The notes under the pieces were generated by a model, which ran no database searches, had not been told where the DNA came from, and saw only the letters and a program-made list of their open reading frames with translations. A DNA stretch of 44,251 nt from Clostridia bacterium (lineage in GTDB: Bacteria > Bacillota > Clostridia > Oscillospirales > CAG-272): contig JAFWTH010000124.1 of the NCBI GenBank assembly GCA_017518975.1, forward strand, positions 1 through 44,251. The letters are read 5' to 3'. The position numbers and the translations under genes were made by a program. Of this stretch, positions 24,159 to 33,251 are shown piece after piece (the stretch's first letter is position 1; each line of letters opens with the position of its first letter).

Positions 24159-25202
24159 TTAACCCGTAATTCCGGAGCGCTCGATTCCCTGAACGATATA
24201 CTTCTGTCCGAAGAGGTAGAGTATGATCAGTGGGAAAATGATGAGCAGTCCGCAGGTGTTCTGTATCGCGGAGGAGTACAGACCTCCCCCGACCTTGTTG
24301 ACCGTCTCCGTAAGAGAGGCGGGCGTCTTGATGATCGAAGGAAGCAGCGCCACTCCCGATTTCGTGTAGAACAGGTTCGAGTAGAACGTGTCCGTCCACT
24401 GCCAGCAGAACGAGAACATGAAGACCGTGATCATCATCGTCACCGAAAGCGGGATTATGATGAGGACGAACGTCTTGAACACGCCCGATCCGTCGAGGTA
24501 CGCGCTCTCCTCAAGCTCGTCCGGAATACCCTTGAAGAACTGTCTCATCAGGAAGATGAACAGACCGTTCTTGTAGGCGAGTCCGGTCGCGGAGAGGATC
24601 CACAGCGGCCAGTTCGTGTTGAGCAGGTTCAGTCCCGTGTTCGGAGTCACCCCGATCTTGTTGAGAAGGGAACCGATCCACAGAACGTCGAAGCTCTTGA
24701 ACTTCATGAACATCGCGAGGCGGAGCGTCGCGTGCGGTACGACCATCGTGAAGATGACCGCGAAGAACAGGACCTTGCTTCCCTTGAACTTGAACTTCGC
24801 GAAGCCGTATCCGATCATCGTGCAGACGAACGTCTGGAGCACGGCGCAGATGAACGACAGGATGAACGTGTTGCCCATCGCCGCAAAATATCCGTTCTCC
24901 GTGATGATCGCCTTGTAAGTCGCCAGCGTCGGATGCTTCGGTATCAGAAGCACGGTCACGTCGGTGAAGTCGGTCGCGCTCATGAACGAAGCGGAGATCT
25001 TCGAGAAGAAGGGGAAGAGGATGACGTACGAGACTCCGAGCAGAAGCAGGAATCTGAACAGATACCACAGCACTTTCTTGAGCGTGTAGAAGTTCAGGAA
25101 TTTCGCCCTCATGCGTTCGAGCAGCGGAGTGCGCTCGAAATCGACGCGGATCCTGTTTTTTGACTCTCTCTTGACCTTCGGGGTTTCAGCAGTTTTATTC
25201 AT
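24159..25202 (-). CDS. Carbohydrate ABC transporter permease (MalG type, pair 2)
   Basis: A 347-residue inner-membrane permease of the carbohydrate uptake CUT1 type. There is a ~50-residue cytosolic basic N-terminus, then six transmembrane helices (first about 51-72, VLWYLFRFLLLLGVSYVILFPFF). The EAA loop that docks the ATPase is EESAYLDGSGVFKTFVLIIIPLS (about 230-252). With the gene upstream it should form the heterodimeric channel. It starts 15 nt after that gene with SD GGGGAGG. It is the last gene of the operon. No ATPase gene is nearby, so a shared MsmK-like ATPase elsewhere is expected. Confidence 0.9.
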   Translation of the reverse strand: MNKTAETPKVKRESKNRIRVDFERTPLLERMRAKFLNFYTLKKVLWYLFRFLLLLGVSYVILFPFFSKISASFMSATDFTDVTVLLIPKHPTLATYKAIITENGYFAAMGNTFILSFICAVLQTFVCTMIGYGFAKFKFKGSKVLFFAVIFTMVVPHATLRLAMFMKFKSFDVLWIGSLLNKIGVTPNTGLNLLNTNWPLWILSATGLAYKNGLFIFLMRQFFKGIPDELEESAYLDGSGVFKTFVLIIIPLSVTMMITVFMFSFCWQWTDTFYSNLFYTKSGVALLPSIIKTPASLTETVNKVGGGLYSSAIQNTCGLLIIFPLIILYLFGQKYIVQGIERSGITG

Positions 25203-25217
25203 TTATTTCGCCTCCCC

Positions 25218-26180
25218 TCAGTCTCTTCTCTGGTAGAACACGACGGAGCTGATGATGCCCGCCGCGGCGGCGATTATCGCAATTACGATCAGGAAGTACG
25301 TCCACGACATCGCCGACGACATGACGTTACCGTTGTTCGGGCTGTCGTAAACGGTGCTGATGTACTGCATGACCTTGTTGCTCGCCGATGTGAACGCGTC
25401 GATTATCGTGTAGACCACGTTGACGAGTATGATCGGTGAGATCATCGGGAAGGTGACCTTCCAGAACGTCTCCCATCCGCTCGCGCCGTCGATCTGGCAC
25501 GACTCGTAGATCGAGGGTGAGATCGACTGCAGACCCGCGAGGAAGATCAGCATCTGTACGCCGCATCTGTTGACGATATCGAATATCCTGTTTACGATAT
25601 CGGCGACGACCTTGACGAAGTCGCCTCCGACGACCATGTTGGAGAACAGCCCTTGCAGCTGTTCCGCCGACAGAATGCCGGTTTGCGCCGCCTCCGTTCC
25701 GGTGTCGATGCTGCCCGTCGACATATGCTCGAGGAGCACATTGTTGGCGTCGATCTGACCGATAAGTCCGGTCGTCAGGATGACCGGGATGAAGAATATC
25801 GCTCTGAACGCCGCGCGCCCGAGGATCTTCTGATTCAGGATCAGCGCGATGAACAGGGAGAACAGCACTATCGCGGGAATGTCGACGACGAGCTGTCCGA
25901 GGCCCGCAAGAAGCGTATCCTTGAATCCGGCGTCGACCAGGAACGCGTCCGCGTAGTTCTGGAAGCCGACGAACTCGAGCTTATAACCGCCGTTCGTCTG
26001 GATGATGATGTGGTTAAAGCTGAATTTGATGGAGTTAAATATAATAGGAAGATAAATGAAGATGAATCCGATGATGAACGGGAGGATGAAGAGCCACCCG
26101 CTCCTCGCTTTTCTCTTGTCGAGAGAAGCGATCCTTTTCTTCTTCGGCGCGGAGCCGATCTTATTTTTTACTGCGTTCAT
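25218..26180 (-). CDS. Sugar ABC transporter permease (MalF/UgpA type, pair 2)
   Basis: A 320-residue permease with six or so transmembrane helices, the first being GWLFILPFIIGFIFIYLPIIF. The EAA loop is YESCQIDGASGWETFWKVTFP (about 225-245). An unusual ~55-residue extracytoplasmic insertion (about 145-205, GQIDANNVLLEHMSTGSID...) separates helices 3 and 4. ATG 26180 is chosen because GGAGG lies 8 nt upstream; the GTG at 26189 is within the SD. It starts 13 nt after the DUF5696 gene and pairs with the next permease. Confidence 0.88.
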   Translation of the reverse strand: MNAVKNKIGSAPKKKRIASLDKRKARSGWLFILPFIIGFIFIYLPIIFNSIKFSFNHIIIQTNGGYKLEFVGFQNYADAFLVDAGFKDTLLAGLGQLVVDIPAIVLFSLFIALILNQKILGRAAFRAIFFIPVILTTGLIGQIDANNVLLEHMSTGSIDTGTEAAQTGILSAEQLQGLFSNMVVGGDFVKVVADIVNRIFDIVNRCGVQMLIFLAGLQSISPSIYESCQIDGASGWETFWKVTFPMISPIILVNVVYTIIDAFTSASNKVMQYISTVYDSPNNGNVMSSAMSWTYFLIVIAIIAAAAGIISSVVFYQRRD

Positions 26181-26193
26181 ACTCCGCACCTCC

Positions 26194-29100
26194 TTAACCT
26201 ATTCTCACGAAGCCCATGGCTCCGATCGTGTATTCAGTACCCTCGTATTCGGTCTTGACGTCGAACGAGTTGTAGTTGAGCAGGAACTTGACGCCGCCCT
26301 CGTATTCGACTTCAACGACCGTTCCGCGGGTCACTTCGTATTTGCTCGTGTCTATCGAGTCGGGGATCTTGTCGTTCGACGGAATGATCTCCTTGTCGAT
26401 CCCGAGACGGGCGTACCTTCTGGCGATCTTCGCGTTCTTTTCCGCCTCGATCCTCGCCGCCTCACGGGCTTCCTCCTGAAGCGTTTCGAGTTCCTTCGCG
26501 TCCGCCTCGAGTTCCTCCTCGTCGGGGACCCTCTTGGCGCTTACGTACGCGTGACCGACTATTAATTTGTCCTGAAGATCCTTTGTCGCGTCGTTCAGCG
26601 TGTTGTAGTACTCGACGACGTCGTCCTTCCAGATCTCGTAAGCCACCGAGTAGTACCGTCTCCAGTACTCGCTGTCCTTGAGCTTGTCGGTGTTCTGATA
26701 CGAAAGCGTGAAGTTTATCGTCGCGCCGCTCTCGATCGCGCGCAGGAGCGCTTCATCCGTGTCGCCCTCCATGTTGAGCGGCTCGCCCATGATCGTCTTG
26801 GCTCCGTGGAGCACCATTCCCATGAACGGAACGGAACCGGAAGCGTAGATGTAATCGGACGAGGTGAGAGCAACGTCGGTGATGACGTCCGCGTAATCGT
26901 AAACGTACGCGTTGCCTCCGGCGACCATTACGTTGCCGTAGTCTTCCTTCGCTCTCGCGAGAAGCTCGGTCGTTATCTCCTTGCTGTCCTCGCGGTGGTA
27001 AGGATTGCTCTTGTTGAAGTCGGAGTTAAGATCCGACCCGAGAGACGACATCGAGATCGCGTCGTTTCCATATCCGGAATAGTTGCCGGACAGTTTGCTG
27101 TAGAAGTAGTCGAACGAAGCGGGAGATATCGCCGTCATGCTCATATCCTTGTTGAGCATCAGCGCCTGATGCGCCGGGTCGTATTCGACCTTTCTCGTAT
27201 GTCTGTCGTCAATCGTTCTGACCGCGTGGTTTTTGAGGTTCACGCCGTCGAAGGCGTCTTTGACGTAGAGATAGGCGAAGTCGAAATCGGGATAGATCCC
27301 GACGCCGTTCTCTTTCGCGAACGAGATGAGGTCGGTGAATCCCGACGAGCCGCCGAGCTCGTTCACCCACTTCAGTTTATACGGCATCGTCGAGACGAGA
27401 CCGCCGTTGGCAAAGCCCCTCAGCTTGAAGTTGAGGTTTTCAATCCCCTCTTCCTTCAGCTCGTTCGCCATCGTCTCGACGTTCTCGAACGTCGTCAGAG
27501 GCGCGTTAACTTTGACGGGCACGGAGACGATCCTCTTGGTCGTCTTGATCGACCCGAACGATTCAATGAAGAGCGGGAGGTTGTCGGTCGTCTTCTGCTT
27601 CTCGAGCGTGCCTACGTCGTATAGATAATCGCGGTACGCTTCAGCCATTCCGACGTACGACGGCTCATATCCCTTGCCCTCTTTTTCGCCGGTAAGCATC
27701 ACGAACTTGAACGTGTATCTTCCCGTATAACGTCTTTCCGAGGTGACGGTCCACGTCGCGTTGCCCGATACGGAGATCGAATCTGCGAGGTTGTAACTGT
27801 CGCTCGGACGGGGCGTGAACGTCGCGTACACGTGGTTGTATCCGTAAAGCGTTCCGCCGTGTTCGCTCGTCAGCGTTGCCATCGAGTCGCCTTGGGTGAT
27901 GATCGCGAGGAATCCGGAGTCGTTATAACTCGGCGTTCCCTCTTCGGGCGGGGTGAGCGGGTTCGAATACTCGGTCACCGCGCCGTAGACGGGCATCCTC
28001 ATCGCCTGTTCGTTGCCCGCGTCGACCTCGTGGTACGCGTAGTCCGGTCCGTACATCTGTCCGGATACCTTCCAGATCGTGTCCTTGATGTCTTCGTATC
28101 TTATGATCGTACCGGATCCGTCCGGAATGAACGTGTAGCCGGAGAACTTGCTGCTTCCCGCTCCCATGTAGGGCAGGATGCTGATCTGTTTCAGCGGATA
28201 CGCCTCTTCGTCGAAGGATATACCGTTCGCGGGAAGACTCACTTCGACTCCGTCCTCGGAGATCGTGTACTCGAGCGCGAGGGTGAATCTCGGCGGAGCG
28301 GCGTCCGTGTTGACGTAACCCGTCTGTTCGTTGTCGAATTCAAGTTCCTCGTACGTGTACTTCGGACAGAACGTCTTGATGTACGTCTCGAGTTCCTTGA
28401 GTCGCGCGGGGGAGACGGACGTGTCGCAGACCCAGACCGCCATCTGTTTGACGATCGGGAACGTGGCGACCATATCTCTGACTGCCTTGTCGGTCGTCGC
28501 CTTTGCGAGGTTCTTCTCGGTGAAGAAGCCCATCATCTTCGTCTGTGCGAAGAGCGCGCCGGGCACGTTCTCGTCGACCGCTTCCTGGAGCGGTCCGGAG
28601 ATGAACTTCTCAAAGCGTTCGACGCTGATCATACGGGGAACGAGTCTCTGTACGGCGTCCTCGCCGAGGGTATACTCGACGCGGATACCGTTCTTGATGT
28701 TCTTTAAGTGGATCTGATCTCTGAGAGCCGCTTCCTCGTAGGAGAACATCTCGGTCTCCTTCTCGTTGTCGAGGAATGTGAGGCGGATCTGCGAGAGCAG
28801 CTGTTTTTTGACGGTCGACGATATCTTCGAGCCCTTTGCCGAAATATCGTAAGGGTTGGTGAAGAGGATCTCGCCCGTCGAGAGCTGTTCGATCGCGACC
28901 TCTCCGGTGAACTCCTCGAACCACAGACGGTAGCCGTCCTGTTCGCGGACCGGGATCATCGTTTCGAGCTTCGCTTCTCTGGACTCGAATCCGTCGTTCA
29001 TATAGTCGACCTTGCCGTCGGACGGTTCGCCTTCTTCTCCGGCGTCCTCTCCGTCCTCGGCGTCCTCGGCGTCTTCGGCGTCCTCGGCGTCTTCGGCGTC

Positions 29101-29244
29101 CTCGGCATCTTCCGTCCCGTCGGCGGTGTCGGTCACGGTCACTTCATCCGTCTCGTCCTCGCCCTCGGCGAACGCCGCGAGCGGGAAAGCGGAGAAGAGG
29201 AAGACCAGCGCCAGGAGGGTCGAAAGGATCTTGATTATTTTCAT
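26194..29244 (-). CDS. Secreted DUF5696 protein with acidic EDA-repeat head
   Basis: A 1016-residue secreted protein. The signal peptide ends AFA (about residue 26) without a lipobox. Residues ~40-75 are a low-complexity acidic segment made of EDA triplets. The rest matches DUF5696-type proteins seen beside large solute-binding proteins: an N-terminal beta region (YRLWFEEFTGEVAIEQLSTGEILFTNP), FIPDGSGTIIRYED, and an alpha/beta barrel-like region with KLRGFANGGL, FAKENGVGIYPDFDFAYLYV and FDYFYSKLSGNYSGYGNDAISMSSLGSDLNSDFN. The barrel resembles glycoside hydrolases, and several Asp/Glu lie at strand ends, but no catalytic pair is proven. It starts 18 nt after the propeller-YIP1 gene. It may process or bind the operon's glycan. 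Confidence 0.75.
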   Translation of the reverse strand: MKIIKILSTLLALVFLFSAFPLAAFAEGEDETDEVTVTDTADGTEDAEDAEDAEDAEDAEDAEDGEDAGEEGEPSDGKVDYMNDGFESREAKLETMIPVREQDGYRLWFEEFTGEVAIEQLSTGEILFTNPYDISAKGSKISSTVKKQLLSQIRLTFLDNEKETEMFSYEEAALRDQIHLKNIKNGIRVEYTLGEDAVQRLVPRMISVERFEKFISGPLQEAVDENVPGALFAQTKMMGFFTEKNLAKATTDKAVRDMVATFPIVKQMAVWVCDTSVSPARLKELETYIKTFCPKYTYEELEFDNEQTGYVNTDAAPPRFTLALEYTISEDGVEVSLPANGISFDEEAYPLKQISILPYMGAGSSKFSGYTFIPDGSGTIIRYEDIKDTIWKVSGQMYGPDYAYHEVDAGNEQAMRMPVYGAVTEYSNPLTPPEEGTPSYNDSGFLAIITQGDSMATLTSEHGGTLYGYNHVYATFTPRPSDSYNLADSISVSGNATWTVTSERRYTGRYTFKFVMLTGEKEGKGYEPSYVGMAEAYRDYLYDVGTLEKQKTTDNLPLFIESFGSIKTTKRIVSVPVKVNAPLTTFENVETMANELKEEGIENLNFKLRGFANGGLVSTMPYKLKWVNELGGSSGFTDLISFAKENGVGIYPDFDFAYLYVKDAFDGVNLKNHAVRTIDDRHTRKVEYDPAHQALMLNKDMSMTAISPASFDYFYSKLSGNYSGYGNDAISMSSLGSDLNSDFNKSNPYHREDSKEITTELLARAKEDYGNVMVAGGNAYVYDYADVITDVALTSSDYIYASGSVPFMGMVLHGAKTIMGEPLNMEGDTDEALLRAIESGATINFTLSYQNTDKLKDSEYWRRYYSVAYEIWKDDVVEYYNTLNDATKDLQDKLIVGHAYVSAKRVPDEEELEADAKELETLQEEAREAARIEAEKNAKIARRYARLGIDKEIIPSNDKIPDSIDTSKYEVTRGTVVEVEYEGGVKFLLNYNSFDVKTEYEGTEYTIGAMGFVRIG
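29053..29106. repeat. Six 9-bp tandem repeats in the DUF5696 gene
   Basis: Six units of GTCCTCGGC or GTCTTCGGC code for repeated Glu-Asp-Ala just after the signal peptide. Because the unit is a multiple of three, copy-number change would alter linker length without a frameshift. Confidence 0.85.
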
Positions 29245-29262
29245 CGTTTTAACCCTCCTTCC

Positions 29263-31392
29263 TTACATTCGGAACGCAAGCTCGACCGCAATGCTGCGGA
29301 AGAAGTTCCAGATCTGCGTCATAAGCGTTACGAACAGAAGTCCGACGAACATCAGGAACATCATACCGAGTATCGTTGCGAGAATCGTAATAATGTTTTT
29401 GAATATCGAGTAGTCGTGAGTTATCATCATTCCGAAGAAGAGCAGCAGACCCATCCACAAGAGAGCGACGGTGGAGAGCAGGTCGACTATTCCCGATTCG
29501 GACGAGACGATGAAGTTCGAGAGGATCGTCCTGAGGATGATGAACAGCGGCACGGGAGTCAGTGCGTAGCACGCCGCTATGTATATATCCTTCAGCGAGC
29601 CCTCGCCTTCGAACAGAGTGGTGAAGCACCAGTTCGCGACGACGAACAGTCCGAGCGGCATGAGGACCGCCGCGACCGTTCCGAGGATCGAAAGCGTCGA
29701 CGCGTCGCTCGGCCGGATCGCATAACCCGTTCCGACCGACTGGTAGAAGAACGCGAGGACCGTGATGAGCAGGATGATCGTCGCGCTCCTTACGGAGCCG
29801 CGTTTTTCGTGCTTCAGATCCCAGAAGCCGTCGAACGGATGGAAGATGACGTGGAAGGCGTAGAGGAGTTCCTCTCGCAGGCTCTTCCGTCCGATCTTGA
29901 GCGCCGCCCTCGAGTTGACCTTGCGGGTGTACGCGAAGAATTTGACTATGAGGATGAATGCGGCGACTATGATGATCGGTATGATCCAGAAATACTTGTT
30001 CGCCCAATCCTTCCTGATCTCCGCGAAGGACTTCGACCAGTTCTCCGTCTCCTTGATCGACTCGTAGTACTGCATCGATTCCTCGTACTTACCGTCACGG
30101 TAAAGCGCTTTACCGATCTGTACGTACGCGACCTCGTAGTTGTTGTTGCGCTTCAGGATCTCCGTCCAGTCGTTGATCGCCTCGTTGTACTTTCTGTCGT
30201 TGTCGTTCTTGAGTGCGTTGATCAGAAGGTCTCCGTACTCCGTCCTTCTGTAAACGACGAAGTTGTCGTTCTGGTTGTCGAGCAGGAGGATCTTCGAGTC
30301 CTGATAAGTGATCCCGCAGACCTGCGCGATGTTGCCGACCTGGTCTCCGAGGTCGCCGAACGCGAACAGCAGGTTGCCGTTGTCGTCGTAGGTGAACACC
30401 TTGGAACGCTTCTGGTCGATGATCGACCACGTTCCCTCGGGTCCGACCGCGGCGTCGACGATTACGGACGCGCCCTTGATCTCGGCGTTCGCGTTCGTCT
30501 CGACGCTGACCTCGCCCGACGGCGGGTAGATGCCGTTGCGCCTCATGATATCCTCGCCCGAGGAGTTCAGTTTCTTGACCGGAGCGTATTCGTTTCTCTT
30601 CGACTTTGCCTGGATCTCGGACTGCTGCATTCCCGGGTCGATAGAGGACGTCGTGACGTAGAGGAATCCGTCCCGGTCGATCTCGATATTGTTCAGCTCT
30701 TTGGAGGTGATCTCGGCGCTCTGCGCTCTCTGTTCCTCCGTCTGGAAACGTCTCATTATCGCCTGCCAGAGGTTGACCGTGTCCATCTGCGCTCCGATGA
30801 AGCCGGAGAACACGGAGTTCTCGTCCATGACGATGACGCCCTGATAAGTCGTCGAGGAGATGACGAAGAGCCGTCCGAAGTCGTCGACCGCCACGGCGAT
30901 CGGCTTGTAGATCGATCCCTCCTCGAAAATCGTCGACGAGGGTTTTTCTATTATTTTAATGTAGTTTCCTTCCGTATCGAACATGACGATACGGTTGTTG
31001 TCCGTGTCGCAGACGTAGATGTGCTCGTCGTTGACGAAGACGCCGGAGGGACCCGAGAACGTGTCGGGAACTCCGTATTCGTTGACGAACGTCTTGATCT
31101 CAAAGTCAAGCTTGTAGTAGCGGTCCATTACGACGACTCGGGCGTTCGCCGCGTCGACGAGATAGACCTTCTCGTCAGGACCGACGAAGATATCGCGCGG
31201 ATCGTCGAACGGTTCCTCGAGTCCGATGAAATCGGACGTGATGACGCGGTCCGGAACGTATGCGTCCGGAGAGGTCAGTATCGTTCCGTCACTCGCGTAC
31301 GTGTACGTCGTGTACGGCGCAGCTCCCGCGGCGAGCGGAAACAGAGTCGCGGCGACGAGCAGACCGAGGAGGATCCTAACAAATACTTTCAT
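29263..31392 (-). CDS. Beta-propeller/TPR/YIP1 membrane protein
   Basis: A 709-residue composite protein. A signal peptide (about 1-24, ending AAGAA) is followed by an NHL-type six-bladed propeller outside the cell (about 40-420: PRDIFVGPDEKVYLVDAANARVVVMD, GPSGVFVNDEHIYVCDTDNNRIVMFD, PIAVAVDDFGRLFV). Next come TPR-like helices (about 430-485, YNEAINDWTEILKRNNNYEVAY and KYEESMQYYESI), a transmembrane helix (about 491-513), and a C-terminal YIP1 domain of five helices. The ATG at 31392 has SD AAGGAGG at 6 nt and lies 11 nt after the permease gene. It could be a membrane scaffold or sensor for the secreted glycan-binding proteins. Its role is unknown. Confidence 0.8.
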   Translation of the reverse strand: MKVFVRILLGLLVAATLFPLAAGAAPYTTYTYASDGTILTSPDAYVPDRVITSDFIGLEEPFDDPRDIFVGPDEKVYLVDAANARVVVMDRYYKLDFEIKTFVNEYGVPDTFSGPSGVFVNDEHIYVCDTDNNRIVMFDTEGNYIKIIEKPSSTIFEEGSIYKPIAVAVDDFGRLFVISSTTYQGVIVMDENSVFSGFIGAQMDTVNLWQAIMRRFQTEEQRAQSAEITSKELNNIEIDRDGFLYVTTSSIDPGMQQSEIQAKSKRNEYAPVKKLNSSGEDIMRRNGIYPPSGEVSVETNANAEIKGASVIVDAAVGPEGTWSIIDQKRSKVFTYDDNGNLLFAFGDLGDQVGNIAQVCGITYQDSKILLLDNQNDNFVVYRRTEYGDLLINALKNDNDRKYNEAINDWTEILKRNNNYEVAYVQIGKALYRDGKYEESMQYYESIKETENWSKSFAEIRKDWANKYFWIIPIIIVAAFILIVKFFAYTRKVNSRAALKIGRKSLREELLYAFHVIFHPFDGFWDLKHEKRGSVRSATIILLITVLAFFYQSVGTGYAIRPSDASTLSILGTVAAVLMPLGLFVVANWCFTTLFEGEGSLKDIYIAACYALTPVPLFIILRTILSNFIVSSESGIVDLLSTVALLWMGLLLFFGMMITHDYSIFKNIITILATILGMMFLMFVGLLFVTLMTQIWNFFRSIAVELAFRM

Positions 31393-31403
31393 TTTCCGCC
31401 TCC

Positions 31404-32276
31404 TTAGTCTTTCATACCGCTCGAACCCATCGTCTCGATGACGTTCGACTGCATTATAACGAACACGATGATGGGAACGATCATCATTACGACCGTGGAC
31501 GCCGCCGACACGCCGGAACGAGCGATACCGCCCGCGGCTATCTGGCCGAGCCCGGTGTTGAGCGTCTTGAGCTGCTCGGAATAGATCGCCGCCGACGCGC
31601 CCTGATTCCACAGATCCTTGAAGCAGTAGATGATCAGCGTCAGCCACGCGGGCTTGACCATCGGCATCGCGATCGACCAGAAGATCCTGAACTCTTTCGC
31701 GCCGTCCAGCTTCGCGGACTCGAGCATCTCCTTGGATACGTTGGAATCCATGAACTGTTTCATCAGGTACAGACCGAGCGACTGCTGGAACGCGGGTATA
31801 ATGACCGCCCAGTAGGTGTCGACCCACCCGAGGTATCTGAGTATGACGAACGTCATCGTTCCCATGACGCCCATATTGAACATAAGGGATTTCTGAACCA
31901 TCTGGAACATTACGTTCTTGCCTGGCAATTCCATCTTCGACATGACGTAAGCCGCGAGGGACGCGCAGACCAGGTGGCCGAACGTACCGGCGACGGAGAT
32001 GAACACCGTGTTGAAGACGTACCTTGAAAAAGGCACCCAGGAAGTGCTCATCAGATAGAACAGATCCTGATAGTTGCTTATCGTCGGATGCGAGACGAAG
32101 AATCGCGGCGGGAAGACGAAGAACTCGTCAAGCGGTTTGAACGACTGGAGCACCGCGTAGAAAAGCGGGACGACCATTACAAACCCGAGGATGAAGAGAG
32201 CGATCGTGATCCCCGCGTCGCCCGTCCGCGACCGGTTGAGTACGACGGTGTGCCGTCTTGTTCTTAATTTTTTCAT
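31404..32276 (-). CDS. Carbohydrate ABC transporter permease (MalG type, pair 1)
   Basis: A 290-residue CUT1-type permease. Six transmembrane helices start with IALFILGFVMVVPLFYAVLQSF. The EAA loop for ATPase contact is LESAKLDGAKEFRIFWSIAMP (about 188-208). Its start overlaps the stop of the partner permease by four bases (ATGA), a translational-coupling layout that matches equimolar subunit need. An acidic, charged N-terminus (LRTRRHTVVLNRSRTGD) stays in the cytosol. Confidence 0.92.
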   Translation of the reverse strand: MKKLRTRRHTVVLNRSRTGDAGITIALFILGFVMVVPLFYAVLQSFKPLDEFFVFPPRFFVSHPTISNYQDLFYLMSTSWVPFSRYVFNTVFISVAGTFGHLVCASLAAYVMSKMELPGKNVMFQMVQKSLMFNMGVMGTMTFVILRYLGWVDTYWAVIIPAFQQSLGLYLMKQFMDSNVSKEMLESAKLDGAKEFRIFWSIAMPMVKPAWLTLIIYCFKDLWNQGASAAIYSEQLKTLNTGLGQIAAGGIARSGVSAASTVVMMIVPIIVFVIMQSNVIETMGSSGMKD

Positions 32277-33217
32277 GCAGACTGGCCCACCTTTGAAATG
32301 ATTTTAGTGACGAGCAGGTTCGCCCCGATCATGATGAGGAACATCACGAACGTCAGCGCGGAGGAGTACCCGACCTCCCACCTGACCGTACCGTATTCGC
32401 TTATGTGATGCGACAGCGTATATCCCACGTAGTCCGTCGGAGGGCTGCCGCAGAGCGCCGTCACTATTCCGCCGAATCCGAACGCGCCCGTGATCGCCAT
32501 GACCGCGCCGAACATAAGCTGCGGCTTCATATTGGGCAGGGTGACGTACCACGCCTCCTGCCATCTGTTCTTGATCCCGTCGATCGCCGCCGCCTCATAC
32601 TGGCTTCTGTCGATACCCTGAAGACCTGCGATGAACGACAGGAACGAGATACCGAGCGACTGCCACAAAGCGACGATGATAACGAGAGGCAAGATGTAAC
32701 TCTTGTTCGTGAAGAACTGGATGGGCGTCTGGATCACCCCCAGTTTGAGCAGCCAGCCGTTGATCCACCCGTACGAGTCGCCGGAGAACAGCGTCTGCCA
32801 GATCAGATAAGCGTTCCCGCCGAGGGACGGCGCGTAGAAGACGACCGTTACGAGAGCGCGGATGCGCGGGTCGAGGTCGTTGATGAACCACGCGACAACG
32901 AACGAGAGCAGGTACGACGCGGGTCCGGTGACGAGCGCGAAGAACAGCGTCCATTTGAGCGCCGTTATGAACAGCTCGTCGTCAAGGAACATCGTGACGT
33001 AGTTCTGCATCCCGACGAAGTGCGGGAACTGCAGCATGTTGAAGTCTGTAAAACCGATGACCAGAGACAGGACGACCGGTGTGAACGTGAATATGAAGAA
33101 CAGGATCATATAAGGCGCCACCATCAGGTAGCCGACCTTGTTCTGCTTCATAAGGTGCCACGTCCACGCTCTTTTGGTCATGTTTTTACGGGAGACGACT
33201 TTCGTTTCTTTCGCCAT
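32273..33217 (-). CDS. Sugar ABC transporter permease (MalF/UgpA type, pair 1)
   Basis: A 314-residue CUT1-type permease. Six transmembrane helices start with VGYLMVAPYMILFFIFTFTPVVLSLVIGF. The EAA loop is YEAAAIDGIKNRWQEAWYVTLP (about 215-236). The start has SD AGGAGA 7-8 nt upstream. It lies 34 nt after the solute-binding protein gene and is the natural first partner of it. Together with the next gene it forms the first of two channel pairs in this operon. Confidence 0.93.
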   Translation of the reverse strand: MAKETKVVSRKNMTKRAWTWHLMKQNKVGYLMVAPYMILFFIFTFTPVVLSLVIGFTDFNMLQFPHFVGMQNYVTMFLDDELFITALKWTLFFALVTGPASYLLSFVVAWFINDLDPRIRALVTVVFYAPSLGGNAYLIWQTLFSGDSYGWINGWLLKLGVIQTPIQFFTNKSYILPLVIIVALWQSLGISFLSFIAGLQGIDRSQYEAAAIDGIKNRWQEAWYVTLPNMKPQLMFGAVMAITGAFGFGGIVTALCGSPPTDYVGYTLSHHISEYGTVRWEVGYSSALTFVMFLIMIGANLLVTKIISKVGQSA

Positions 33218-33251
33218 TTTCTATCTCCTCTCCTGATGTGACCGCGCGGGC

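Noticed and set aside
28708..31407. 899-codon open frame on the plus strand
   Set aside because: It is antisense to the DUF5696 and propeller-YIP1 genes, full of Arg/Asp/Val, with no family resemblance and no promoter or RBS.
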